Shown: positions 54,607 to 63,639 of the stretch, piece by piece | Layout of the letters: every line of letters starts with the position of its first letter | Position numbering within the stretch: position 1 is the first letter of the stretch | Source of the DNA: Planctomycetaceae bacterium | GTDB lineage: Bacteria > Planctomycetota > Planctomycetia > Pirellulales > Pirellulaceae | DNA length: 64,000 nucleotides | NCBI GenBank assembly: GCA_020638975.1 | Contig: JACKHN010000020.1 | Coordinates: forward strand, 58,570 to 122,569 | Direction: 5' to 3' | Program-made: the position numbers and the translations under genes | The notes under the pieces: model-generated | What the model saw: the letters and a program-made list of their open reading frames with translations, nothing else | Database searches by the model: none | What the model was told of the DNA's origin: nothing

Positions 54607-57600
54607 ATGCGAATGATGTTGGTGTCTGGTGCGATGCTTTGGCAAGCAGCGATCGTGGTCGCCCAGCCCGTCGATTATTCACGTGACATCAAGCCGATTT
54701 TGAAGGAACGATGCTTTGCTTGTCATGGTGGCCTGAAGCAGGAAGCGGAGTTGCGACTGGACACGGCGGCTCTGATGAGCAAAGGTGGCGATAGCGGTCC
54801 GGCGATCAAGCTTGGCGATAGCGACAACTCACTTCTGGTCGCACGAGTGTCATCCGAAGACGAATCGGAACGTATGCCTCCGGAAGGCATGGCGTTGTCG
54901 CCAGAACAGATTACCCAACTAAGAGATTGGATCGATCAAGGAGCGATCGCTCCGGAGAACGAGAAACCCGAAGAGGCCCCACAAGAGCATTGGGCATTCA
55001 AGCCGATCGTGCGTCCGCTTGTGCCAACCTCTGATCGCGGCGTTCCATTCCCAACGGCGATCGATGCCCTACTCGCCGTCGAGCACAATCGGCACGGCCT
55101 GTCACCGCTCCCCTCGGCAGAGAGACACGCCTTGTTGCGTCGCGTCTATTTAGACCTGATCGGCCTGCCCCCGACCCGAGAAGAACTTCAAGCGTTTCTC
55201 GCAGACGATTCCCCTGACGCTTATCAAGATGTTGTGACGCGATTGCTCGACAGTCCCGAGTACGGCGAGCGTTGGGCGAGGCATTGGATGGACGTGTGGC
55301 GATACAGCGATTGGTACGGTCGGCGATATGTACCGGATGTATGGAACAGTGCTCCACAAGTGTGGCGTTGGCGAGATTGGATCGTGAGATCGTTGAATGC
55401 GGATCACGGCTACGATCGAATGCTGCAAGAGATGCTGGCCGGAGACGAGATTGATCCAGAGAACGACGAGGCTGGTTATGCAACAGGCTATTTGATTCGC
55501 AATTGGTACGCCTTGAATCCCAACGACTGGATGCGGAATACGGTTGAACATACGGGTAAGGCATTTCTCGGGCTGACTTTCAACTGTGCTCATTGCCACG
55601 ATCACAAGTACGATCCGATCGCGCACGAGGATTACTTTCGTCTGCGGGCTTTCTTCGAGCCGATTTACATTCGGCAGGATCGCGTGCCGGGCGAGGCAGA
55701 TCCGGGGCCGTTTCAGGACTACAACTACAGTACGCTCCGCAAGGTCCAGCCGCTGGGCTCCGTACGAGTGTTCGACAAAGACGCTGAAGCGGTGACATGG
55801 TTCTACACCGGCGGCGATGAGCGAAATCGAGTGCAGGAGCGCGGATCGATATCGCCGGGCGTGCCTGCTTTTCTTGCCAAATCCTTGCCGGAGATTGAAC
55901 CGATTGAATTGCCGCCGCGTGCCTGGTATCCGGGCTTGAGACCAGCAATTCAAGCGACGGTCATTGATGCGGCCAAGGAGGCGATCGCTGCCGCCGAACA
56001 AGCCGTCCAAACCGCGACACAAGCGAACGCCGAGCCCTCGCAAGCCGTGAAGGACCAACTGGCGAAGGCCGAGATGGCGTTCGCCGAAGCACTGCAAGCG
56101 GCTCGCCAATCGGAAGGCAGCGCACTCGTCGGCCAACAATCCCTGTTCATCGACGCGACGACGGGTCGCCGCACCTTGCAGAACCGTTTGGATGGCATCA
56201 AGAGGCTCGACGACGGGTTCACGGTCGAGTTCCAACTTTTGATCAACAACGACGCGCACTTCAACTTTCAGTTTGCCAAAGATGTCGACAAAGGATTAAC
56301 CGCCGGATACGTAGCCTTCGACCAAGGGCGGATTGTCTCTTACCAACCGAACTCGTTCCGTGAGTTCGATGTCGGCGCGTACGACTTTGCGGCCGGACAG
56401 CAACGGTTCCACGTAAAGCTATTGCTACAAACAAAAGCCGACTCGTGCCTATTGACCGTGCGTTCGCTTAGCGATGATAAGCTGCTCGTGGAGAAAGTTC
56501 CCGTCGCACTCAATGGCTGGAACCCTGTGGGCGATCCTACGAAGGCGATCACGTTCGACGCGCGGACAGGCAGTGTGGTCGTCCTCGACGAACTCATTCT
56601 TACGGCTGCTTCGTCCGACGAGACAAACGCTCCTGAGCGCGTGGCTCATTTCGATTTCGAGCCGCCTAACTATCCCGACGGGCGTGATGTGGCTGGACTT
56701 GGCGGATGGGAAGCATCGTCGTACAGCGTCCAACCCGCAACTTCGATCGTCTCGATGACCGCTGGCAGTGAAGGCTTGCGAATCGCGAGGCAAGAACTCG
56801 AAATGGCTCGCCGCGCGGTGCGAGCTGCTTCACTCCCGCGGTTAGTCGCCAGTGCACAGGAATCGGCAGCGCGAGCCGAACTGGCAAGCGTCGAAGCCCG
56901 CATTGGTGCAGATCGTGCAAAGTACGGTGAGACACCTAATGCGGACGTGGCGGCGTTGACTCAGACTGCGGTGCGATTGGAGCGGGAAGCAACGCTACGT
57001 CACTCCGAAGCAGCGGTTCTCATGCAAGAGAGGACGCTGGCCGAGGCCGAAGCGAAACCAGCCGACGACGCCAAGCGTGCCGAGGCGATAAACACTGCCA
57101 ACACTGCTCTAGCGGCAGCACGGGCGGCGGTTGATAAAGCACGCACCGCGATCGACGAAATACCACCGACTGCGACTTACACCGCTTTCAGTCCAACGTA
57201 TCCGCAAACGAGCACGGGCCGGCGCAAGGCACTTGCCCAATGGATCACCAACCGCGACAACCCGCTTACGGCCCGCGTCGCGGTCAATCACATCTGGATG
57301 CGACACTTTCACAGCCCGCTGGTGGCCAGCGTTAATGACTTTGGACGCAACGGCGACGCGCCGACTCACCCTGATTTGCTCGACTGGCTGGCCGTCGAGC
57401 TGATGGAATCCGGCTGGAGCATGAAGCATCTGCATCGAGTGATCGTCTCCAGCGCTGCATACCGCCGCACATCGGCGGCCAAGGAGTCGGAGAACTGGCT
57501 GGCCGTCGATCCGGAAAACAAGCTGCTGTGGCGAATGAACGCTGGACGCATGGAAGCCGAGGTCATTCGTGACAGCTTGCTCTACGCAGCGGGACAGCTC

Positions 57601-58083
57601 GATCGAACGATGGGCGGGCAACCTCGCGAGAACAGCGAATCTTTGACGACCTATCGTCGCAGCTTGTACTACAGCTACTATCCCGAGTTGGGTGGGCAGA
57701 GTCCGTTGGGCGAGTTGTTCGACGGACCCAACGCCCTTGAATGTTACCGCCGGACCCGAACCGTCATCCCTCAACAAGCATTGGCGCTGACGAACAGCGA
57801 TCTGGTTCACACGATGAGTACCGAGATCGTCAAACGCTGGGAAGACCAACAGGGCGCGAGCGGCGGGACGAACGAGACCGAACAATTTGTGATTGCGATG
57901 TTCGGGACGATTCTGTCACGCATGCCATCGTCCTCCGAACGAACACTCTGCCTCGATGCACTCGACCGACATCGAGCGCTTTTAACGCAAACGATTGACG
58001 ACGAAGCGACGATCACACGAAAGACGCGAGAGAGCCTTGTCCGCGCTCTGTTTAGTCATAACGACTTCGTCGCGATCCGTTAA
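54607..58083 (+). CDS. PSCyt1-DUF1549-DUF1553 planctomycete cytochrome protein
   Basis: The 1158-aa protein has a short signal (about 1-20). Domains in order are: planctomycete cytochrome C (PSCyt1; heme motif CFACH at 36-40), DUF1549 (about 140-350, YGERWARHWMDVWRYSDW and NCAHCHDHKYDPI), a concanavalin/LamG-like insertion (about 520-700) flanked by two Ala/Glu-rich coiled coils, and DUF1553 (about 860-1150, AQWITNRDNPLTARVAVNH). These proteins are abundant in planctomycetes and often paired with DUF1501. Biochemistry is unproven; glycan-linked redox is suspected. The next gene is DUF1501, 42 bp on. Confidence 0.9.
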   Translation: MRMMLVSGAMLWQAAIVVAQPVDYSRDIKPILKERCFACHGGLKQEAELRLDTAALMSKGGDSGPAIKLGDSDNSLLVARVSSEDESERMPPEGMALSPEQITQLRDWIDQGAIAPENEKPEEAPQEHWAFKPIVRPLVPTSDRGVPFPTAIDALLAVEHNRHGLSPLPSAERHALLRRVYLDLIGLPPTREELQAFLADDSPDAYQDVVTRLLDSPEYGERWARHWMDVWRYSDWYGRRYVPDVWNSAPQVWRWRDWIVRSLNADHGYDRMLQEMLAGDEIDPENDEAGYATGYLIRNWYALNPNDWMRNTVEHTGKAFLGLTFNCAHCHDHKYDPIAHEDYFRLRAFFEPIYIRQDRVPGEADPGPFQDYNYSTLRKVQPLGSVRVFDKDAEAVTWFYTGGDERNRVQERGSISPGVPAFLAKSLPEIEPIELPPRAWYPGLRPAIQATVIDAAKEAIAAAEQAVQTATQANAEPSQAVKDQLAKAEMAFAEALQAARQSEGSALVGQQSLFIDATTGRRTLQNRLDGIKRLDDGFTVEFQLLINNDAHFNFQFAKDVDKGLTAGYVAFDQGRIVSYQPNSFREFDVGAYDFAAGQQRFHVKLLLQTKADSCLLTVRSLSDDKLLVEKVPVALNGWNPVGDPTKAITFDARTGSVVVLDELILTAASSDETNAPERVAHFDFEPPNYPDGRDVAGLGGWEASSYSVQPATSIVSMTAGSEGLRIARQELEMARRAVRAASLPRLVASAQESAARAELASVEARIGADRAKYGETPNADVAALTQTAVRLEREATLRHSEAAVLMQERTLAEAEAKPADDAKRAEAINTANTALAAARAAVDKARTAIDEIPPTATYTAFSPTYPQTSTGRRKALAQWITNRDNPLTARVAVNHIWMRHFHSPLVASVNDFGRNGDAPTHPDLLDWLAVELMESGWSMKHLHRVIVSSAAYRRTSAAKESENWLAVDPENKLLWRMNAGRMEAEVIRDSLLYAAGQLDRTMGGQPRENSESLTTYRRSLYYSYYPELGGQSPLGELFDGPNALECYRRTRTVIPQQALALTNSDLVHTMSTEIVKRWEDQQGASGGTNETEQFVIAMFGTILSRMPSSSERTLCLDALDRHRALLTQTIDDEATITRKTRESLVRALFSHNDFVAIR

Positions 58084-58125
58084 GGAAACTCGCCCCGATT
58101 TGAAGAACGATCGGAAGTACAGGCC

Positions 58126-59604
58126 ATGACTCACGAAGAATGCAAGAATTCGCTCCTTCCTCGCCGGGCATTTCTCTCGGACTTGGGAATGGGATTTACC
58201 GGAATGGCGCTCGGCGCGATGTTGGCAGAGGATGGCAGACTCCGCGCCTCAGAAGATACTCACGCGGTGCCTGCACAAACTATCGCGCCGCGTGCCAAGT
58301 CGGTAATCTGGATTTTCCTGTCCGGCGGTTACAGCCACGTTGAAACCTTCGATCCCAAGCCTGCGTTGAACAAGTACGCGGGCAAGACTTTTGACAAGAC
58401 GCCGTTCGAGAACCCACTCCACTCGCCGCTGCATAAGAAGCGTTTCCGCTCCGTTGCGGCCGAGGAGATCAATGTTCGAGACGTCTATCCGACGATCTAT
58501 CCTATGCAGGTTGGCTGGCGGCAACACGGCGAAAGCGGTATCGAGATCACCGACTGGTGGCCGCACTTGGCCCAGCGTGTCGACGATCTGTGCTTCGTCC
58601 GCAACATGTGGACGACCGACAACGATCACGCCGCGGAAAACCAAATTCATACAGGCCGGCATCGGCTCGACGAACAGCAACCCAGCATCGGGGCTTGGGC
58701 ACATTATGGCCTCGGCACGCTGAACGAAAACTTGCCCAAGTTCGCGGTATTGGGCGGACCGACTCGGTCCGACACTCGACTCTCGATCGATTCGCTCTAC
58801 TTGGGACCACAACACGCCGGCGTCCCGATTGCCATCGACCCGAAGAATCCACTCCCGTTCGGTCAACGACACGCGAATCAAAGCCAAGAAGAACAGCGCC
58901 ACGAGTACGAACTGATCAACAGGCTCAACGAGTTGACTGCCGTCGAGTATCCCGAGGATCAGGAACTGCGAGCTCGAATTCGGGCCTACGAGTTGGCGTA
59001 TCGTATGCAGGCGTCCGTTCCCGAGGCGATCGATCTGGCGCGGGAGACGGCAGCGACTACAAAGTTGTACGGCATCGACAACGAAGCCACGAAACTCGCT
59101 GGCCAACGGTTGCTATCCGCCAGACGGTTGGTCGAACGTGGCGTGCGATTCGTGCAAGTGTTTCCGTCGCCGTACGGCGTGTGGGACTCGCATCAGAAGC
59201 TCAAGGAGAATCACACGCGACTGTGTGGCACGGTTGATCTGCCTGTAGCGGGGTTGATTCAGGATTTGAAACAACGCGGCCTGCTGGATGAAACTGCCGT
59301 CGTCTTCTGCACTGAATTTGGAAGAACGCCGGGCCTTGAATTGCGAGGCGGCGGCGTCAGCGGACGCGATCATCACCCGAACGGTTTCACGATCTGGATG
59401 GCCGGTGCGGGAATCAAGCAAGGCTATGTCCACGGTGCCACCGACGAACTGGGCTACCACGCTTTGGGCGAAGGACACTATGTCACTGATCTGCACGCGA
59501 CGGTGTTGCACTTGCTCGGACTCGACAACCGACGTCTTGAGATACCCGGTCGCAAACGGCTCGATATCGATCACGGACGAGTCATTCACGATATCCTCGC
59601 GTAA
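58126..59604 (+). CDS. DUF1501 protein with Tat signal
   Basis: The 492-aa protein has an N-terminal twin-arginine signal, RRAFLSDLGMGFTGMALGA. The DUF1501 domain (sulfatase/alkaline phosphatase-like fold) shows WIFLSGGYSHVETFDPKP, CFVRNMWTTDNDHAAENQ, VFCTEFGRTPG and GRDHHPNGFTIWMAG. It is exported folded, probably with a metal cofactor. The upstream PSCyt1 gene is its usual partner. Confidence 0.92.
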   Translation: MTHEECKNSLLPRRAFLSDLGMGFTGMALGAMLAEDGRLRASEDTHAVPAQTIAPRAKSVIWIFLSGGYSHVETFDPKPALNKYAGKTFDKTPFENPLHSPLHKKRFRSVAAEEINVRDVYPTIYPMQVGWRQHGESGIEITDWWPHLAQRVDDLCFVRNMWTTDNDHAAENQIHTGRHRLDEQQPSIGAWAHYGLGTLNENLPKFAVLGGPTRSDTRLSIDSLYLGPQHAGVPIAIDPKNPLPFGQRHANQSQEEQRHEYELINRLNELTAVEYPEDQELRARIRAYELAYRMQASVPEAIDLARETAATTKLYGIDNEATKLAGQRLLSARRLVERGVRFVQVFPSPYGVWDSHQKLKENHTRLCGTVDLPVAGLIQDLKQRGLLDETAVVFCTEFGRTPGLELRGGGVSGRDHHPNGFTIWMAGAGIKQGYVHGATDELGYHALGEGHYVTDLHATVLHLLGLDNRRLEIPGRKRLDIDHGRVIHDILA

Positions 59605-59628
59605 GGAGGAGCACGAGTCTGGTCACCT

Positions 59629-60231
59629 TCAATACTCTTCGTCGACCTGAGCGGCTTGCCAGAGTTCCCGGTACTTGTCTTGAACATAGGGATTCAATTG
59701 ATCGGCGTATTCAAGCGTCAGTTTATTGGCTCGTATTAATTGAATCACATCGTCCAGGTCGCGAGGGCGATGCGATGTCGTCATGGCGCAGGCGGTCTTT
59801 AGCTCCAACAGTGTCGGCAAAGAAACATAAGGAATACCCTCACCAAGAAAGACGGTGACTGCCTCAGGCATCGGGAACGCGACCGGCTTGGGCCGTCCGT
59901 CACCGGGGAATTCGCCTGCGATCAAAACGCCGATGTTGACATCATTAACCGTGTCGTGGAAACTCTTTGACCCTTCATGCTTGTCAATCCAGCCATGACC
60001 AATGTGCTGAGCCTTGAAACGTTGAAGGTCTTGTAGACCGATCAGGACATTGACATCGTCCGTCGTTTGCTTATGACCATGTGCGTTTGCCGCCATCGCT
60101 CCGGCAATCGCAAATGGAATCTCCATCCCTCTCAAAGTCTTCGTCAACCGCCGCATGGCGTCATGTATCGGAGACTTTTCCATAAAGAATAAATCCGCTC
60201 GCCTCGCGACTTCTAGAATCGAGTCACTCAT
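59629..60231 (-). CDS. Nucleotidyltransferase-fold protein with altered metal site
   Basis: The 200-aa protein contains IAGAMAANAHGHKQTTDDVN near residues 43-62, like the GG/GS...DxD core of AbiEii/MNT-type nucleotidyltransferases. The second acid of the DxD pair is Asn (DVN), so catalysis may be lost or altered. Later regions, including LLELKTACAMTTSHRPRDLDDV, also fit that superfamily. No antitoxin partner is adjacent. It lies between DUF1501 and the CehA-like gene. Confidence 0.6.
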   Translation of the reverse strand: MSDSILEVARRADLFFMEKSPIHDAMRRLTKTLRGMEIPFAIAGAMAANAHGHKQTTDDVNVLIGLQDLQRFKAQHIGHGWIDKHEGSKSFHDTVNDVNIGVLIAGEFPGDGRPKPVAFPMPEAVTVFLGEGIPYVSLPTLLELKTACAMTTSHRPRDLDDVIQLIRANKLTLEYADQLNPYVQDKYRELWQAAQVDEEY

Positions 60232-60371
60232 GACCTTGATTGTAACGGCGAGTCAAGTTCAGCGGAACAAAAATGATGAGTTGGCCGGGAGCGTGGTCCA
60301 AATCGCCGACGCAATCGGCTATCTTAGTCGCTTCCTACCTGTGCCGCCCACCTGCGAAAAACGAGGAAGAC

Positions 60372-62906
60372 ATGAAATCATCACTCGTCTGCTTTCTAAC
60401 ACTGCTAACTGCCGCATTTTCCGAGTGTGCTACAGCAACTGAGTTGGTCCGTCTAACTCCGGCAACCTGGGACAACTATGCACCCGCAGGAAAAGAAGTC
60501 GACTGCATCTACGGCGATTATGTTCTACGGAATGATCAAATCATTGTCGTCATCGCCGAGCCACTGCCGACTCGCAGCGCGAACATGACGGTGCGAAACA
60601 ATGGAGCCATGATTATCGATCTGACTCGTCGCGATCGACCCAACGATCAGCTCAGCGTATATCATCCAAACGTCATGCCGCTCTCGTTTCACTCGCCGGA
60701 CGCGATCAAGATCGAAGCTGACGGAGCGAATGTCGCAGTCAGTGACTCGTTGAAAGTGAGCGGCGAACGGATCGTTTGGCAGTGTGCCACAAAGTCACCT
60801 TCCGGCTTGGATGTCACCGTGAAGTATACGTTGGTCGAAGGTTCGGACGCGTTGATCGCCGAGACACTGTTACGGAACCCCATGAACGAAGCAAAGACAT
60901 TTCAGATCAGCGACTACATTCGCGCCGATCGAACCTTCGAGTTTGGCAATGACGAATCCACCGGATTGTTTTGGGCGGATGATGAGTGGTTCGGACAAGC
61001 GTATGGCGTGCTAGTCCCCGGTCGAACGCTCAAGCCGAGTGGCAGTCGAGGTTCGGTGCTGCAATTGCTGAAAGACGGCTCGGACGAAGTGACTTTGCAG
61101 CCACAATCAACCACGACGATTACACGGTCAATCATCCCCGCAGCGAGTCTATTGGAGCTACGAGGCCGCGCTCACAAGTTGTCCGGTGACGAAGTCTCCG
61201 CGGTAGCGTTGCGTGTTACCGATCCGGCTGGCCCCGTGGAACATGCCAAGGTTTCGGTATCGGTCGATGGAAAGGCATATGCCTCTGGACGGACAGATGC
61301 CGCGGGTGAGTTAACATTTGACTTACCAAGCACCGACATGAAACTTTCGGTCGATGCAAATGGGCGCGACCTGGTCGAAAGCTATTACGGCTGGAGCGGT
61401 CCAACCGCCAAACTACATGTTCAGCTACCGGAGGCTGGCTACGTCGTCGGCAATATCACCGATGATTCCGGCAAACCGATTCCGTGCAAGGTCGCCTTTC
61501 ATGGAATCGAAGGCACTTCGTCGCCAGACTTTGGGCCTGATAGTGGCGCGGTGACGGTGAAGAACTTGCACTACAGTCACAATGGCAGGTTTCGCCAATC
61601 GATTGGACCTGGTAAGTACGAAGTGATCATCAGTTTTGGGCCTGAATATGATGCCGTATTCAAGTCCATTGAAGTAAATCGTGGCGAGGCAACTGAACTG
61701 TCTGCCAAATTGAAACGCGTCGTCAAAACAAAGGGTTGGGTAAGCAGCGACTTTCACAGCCATTCGACGCCCTCGGGCGACAATACCTCGATGCAACTCG
61801 GGCGAGTGCTGAATCTGTTGTGCGAAAACGTCGAGTTCTGCCCTTGCACCGAGCATAATCGCATCTCGTCGTACGTGCCGCATCTTCAACAATTAGGCGT
61901 CGAGAATCGGATGGCGACTTGCAGCGGGATGGAATTGACCGGCAGCTTGCTCCCAGTGAATCATCAGAATGCCTTTCCGCTGAAGTACACACCGCGCACG
62001 CAAGATGGCGGTGGGCCCGTCACCGATACGAACCCAGTCGCACAGATCGAGCGGCTCGCGTTCTGGGACGACAAGAGTGACAAGCTCGTCCAGGAAAACC
62101 ATCCCAATCTGTACCAGATCATTGGCGACAAGGATCTAAACGACGAACCGGATGGCGGCTTTGAGGCGATGTTCGGTTTCATGGACGTCATCGAAGTTCA
62201 TCCGCTCGAGACCATCTTCACCAAGCCCGAGAAGGATGAGAAGGGACGTCTCTCGCGCAATCCGATCTATCACTGGATGCAAATGTTGAACCTCGGATAT
62301 CGCATTCCTGGAGTCGTGAATACCGACGCACATTACAACTTCCATGAGTCCGGATGGCTGCGAAACTATTTGAAAAGTTCAACCGACGATCCGGCGAGGA
62401 TCGACACGATGGAAATGGTACACACATCGGAGGCGGGGCACGTCACGATGACAACTGGTCCTTTCATGGAAGTCACGCTCCGCCCGCAGGAGAGATCGAT
62501 CACTCCCATCGGTATCCCCGGCGACGACGTGATCGCACCAGGAGGCAAGGCGACTTTGTCGGTGCGAGTACAGTGCTCGAACTGGCTCGACATCAATCGC
62601 GTGCAAGTTTTTGTGAATGGCCGCCCCAACAACGACTTAAATTTCACTCGACGCGAAACGCCGACGCACTTTGGCGACGGCGTGGTCAAATTCGAAACCG
62701 ACATCCCAGTTGAACTCAGCGAAGACGCTCACCTCATCGTGGCCGCGATCGGCGAAGGCTTGACACTCGGCCGCGTCATGGGACCGCTGTGGGGCGGCGA
62801 GAAGCCGCCAGTCGCTGTGTCCAATCCCATCTTTGTCGATGTTGATGGGAGCGGATTCAAGGCGAACGGCGACTTGCTCGACGTGCCCCTTCCGTTATCG
62901 AAGTAA
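60372..62906 (+). CDS. Exported CehA/McbA-type metallohydrolase
   Basis: The protein has 844 aa from the ATG at 60372, preceded by GAGGAAG. A signal peptide ends FSECATATE. An N-terminal beta region is followed by a carboxypeptidase regulatory-like module (about 285-440, GYVVGNITDDSGKPIPCKV). A PHP-type metal domain then begins WVSSDFHSHSTPSGDN (HSH at 462-464) with PCTEHNRIS and VVNTDAHYN. CehA/McbA proteins hydrolyse carbamates or phosphoesters; the natural substrate here is unknown. Confidence 0.82.
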   Translation: MKSSLVCFLTLLTAAFSECATATELVRLTPATWDNYAPAGKEVDCIYGDYVLRNDQIIVVIAEPLPTRSANMTVRNNGAMIIDLTRRDRPNDQLSVYHPNVMPLSFHSPDAIKIEADGANVAVSDSLKVSGERIVWQCATKSPSGLDVTVKYTLVEGSDALIAETLLRNPMNEAKTFQISDYIRADRTFEFGNDESTGLFWADDEWFGQAYGVLVPGRTLKPSGSRGSVLQLLKDGSDEVTLQPQSTTTITRSIIPAASLLELRGRAHKLSGDEVSAVALRVTDPAGPVEHAKVSVSVDGKAYASGRTDAAGELTFDLPSTDMKLSVDANGRDLVESYYGWSGPTAKLHVQLPEAGYVVGNITDDSGKPIPCKVAFHGIEGTSSPDFGPDSGAVTVKNLHYSHNGRFRQSIGPGKYEVIISFGPEYDAVFKSIEVNRGEATELSAKLKRVVKTKGWVSSDFHSHSTPSGDNTSMQLGRVLNLLCENVEFCPCTEHNRISSYVPHLQQLGVENRMATCSGMELTGSLLPVNHQNAFPLKYTPRTQDGGGPVTDTNPVAQIERLAFWDDKSDKLVQENHPNLYQIIGDKDLNDEPDGGFEAMFGFMDVIEVHPLETIFTKPEKDEKGRLSRNPIYHWMQMLNLGYRIPGVVNTDAHYNFHESGWLRNYLKSSTDDPARIDTMEMVHTSEAGHVTMTTGPFMEVTLRPQERSITPIGIPGDDVIAPGGKATLSVRVQCSNWLDINRVQVFVNGRPNNDLNFTRRETPTHFGDGVVKFETDIPVELSEDAHLIVAAIGEGLTLGRVMGPLWGGEKPPVAVSNPIFVDVDGSGFKANGDLLDVPLPLSK

Positions 62907-62933
62907 ACGAGTTGGATGCAACTCATTGAAATG

Positions 62934-63269
62934 TTAGTCCAATAGGAGATCTGGGAGATTTGCCAGACGAGACAAGTCCAAGACCTTTTCGCCATCAAGA
63001 GAAACGAGGGTCACATCCGCGAGAAAGTTGAGCGGCATCAACTCAATGAGCCACTCCGGCCCGTGAGGTTCTTCGTAGATCACGTGCCCGCCCATCTGCT
63101 CGATCCACGCCACCGCTGGTCGCTGTTTTTGAGCCTTGTTGACCTTCGATCCCAACCACACACAACCAATTGTGATCAGGACGAGGAGTGTACGCAGGCT
63201 GACTCGGCAGAAGCGTCGCGGTTTGGTTAATGACTTGGTCACACGGTCACTGTTTCCGATGAATGTCAC
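62934..63269 (-). CDS. Short 'RVSLRTLL' membrane protein, probably truncated
   Basis: I start at the GTG at 63269, which overlaps the upstream stop (GTGA), giving 111 aa. The N-terminus carries FCRVSLRTLLVLITIGCVWLG, one membrane helix, then KVNKAQKQRPAVAWIEQMGG, the standard opening of a planctomycete family that usually continues into leucine-rich repeats. Here it stops after about one repeat-like stretch (LDLSRLANLPDLLLD), so it may be a truncated member. Confidence 0.55.
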   Translation of the reverse strand: MTFIGNSDRVTKSLTKPRRFCRVSLRTLLVLITIGCVWLGSKVNKAQKQRPAVAWIEQMGGHVIYEEPHGPEWLIELMPLNFLADVTLVSLDGEKVLDLSRLANLPDLLLD

Positions 63270-63508
63270 CGCGAGGCGAGCCAGATGGTAGCGACAAGAA
63301 ACGTCAGCACACACGGCGCAAGCAAGGCAAACACGTTGAGAGTCCAGAATATCATGGGCAGTTGATCACGCGTGAAGTCACAGTCTCTGGCGCGGCAATA
63401 GCCACGACGCAAGTTGACGACGACGTAACGGATCGAATAGAGGTGCAGCAAAATACAATGGGCAATTATGAGCAAATTGCCGGTCATGATTAGATTCTGG
63501 AAGTTCAT
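63266..63508 (-). CDS. Small two-helix membrane protein (80 aa)
   Basis: The ATG is at 63508. Two membrane helices (LIMTGNLLIIAHCILLHLYS region and FWTLNVFALLAPCVLTFLV) are separated by a basic, cysteine-containing loop (RRGYCRARDCDF). The stop overlaps the GTG of the next gene, indicating coupled translation. The family is not recognised. Confidence 0.5.
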   Translation of the reverse strand: MNFQNLIMTGNLLIIAHCILLHLYSIRYVVVNLRRGYCRARDCDFTRDQLPMIFWTLNVFALLAPCVLTFLVATIWLASR

Positions 63509-63639
63509 TGCTCAACCGCTCCGTCTCGTCGGACGATCATGCCAGACGACGGTCGAGGAAGTTGCCAACATTCGACAAAACTCGGATTGTTCGCTGAGAC
63601 TGCTTTGAGCCCTTTATTTATTACCTTTGCTGCAAAACG

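Noticed and set aside
55150..56259. Minus-strand open frame of 369 codons
   Set aside because: It is antisense to the PSCyt1-DUF1549-DUF1553 gene, whose domains are clear; no motif is seen on the minus strand.
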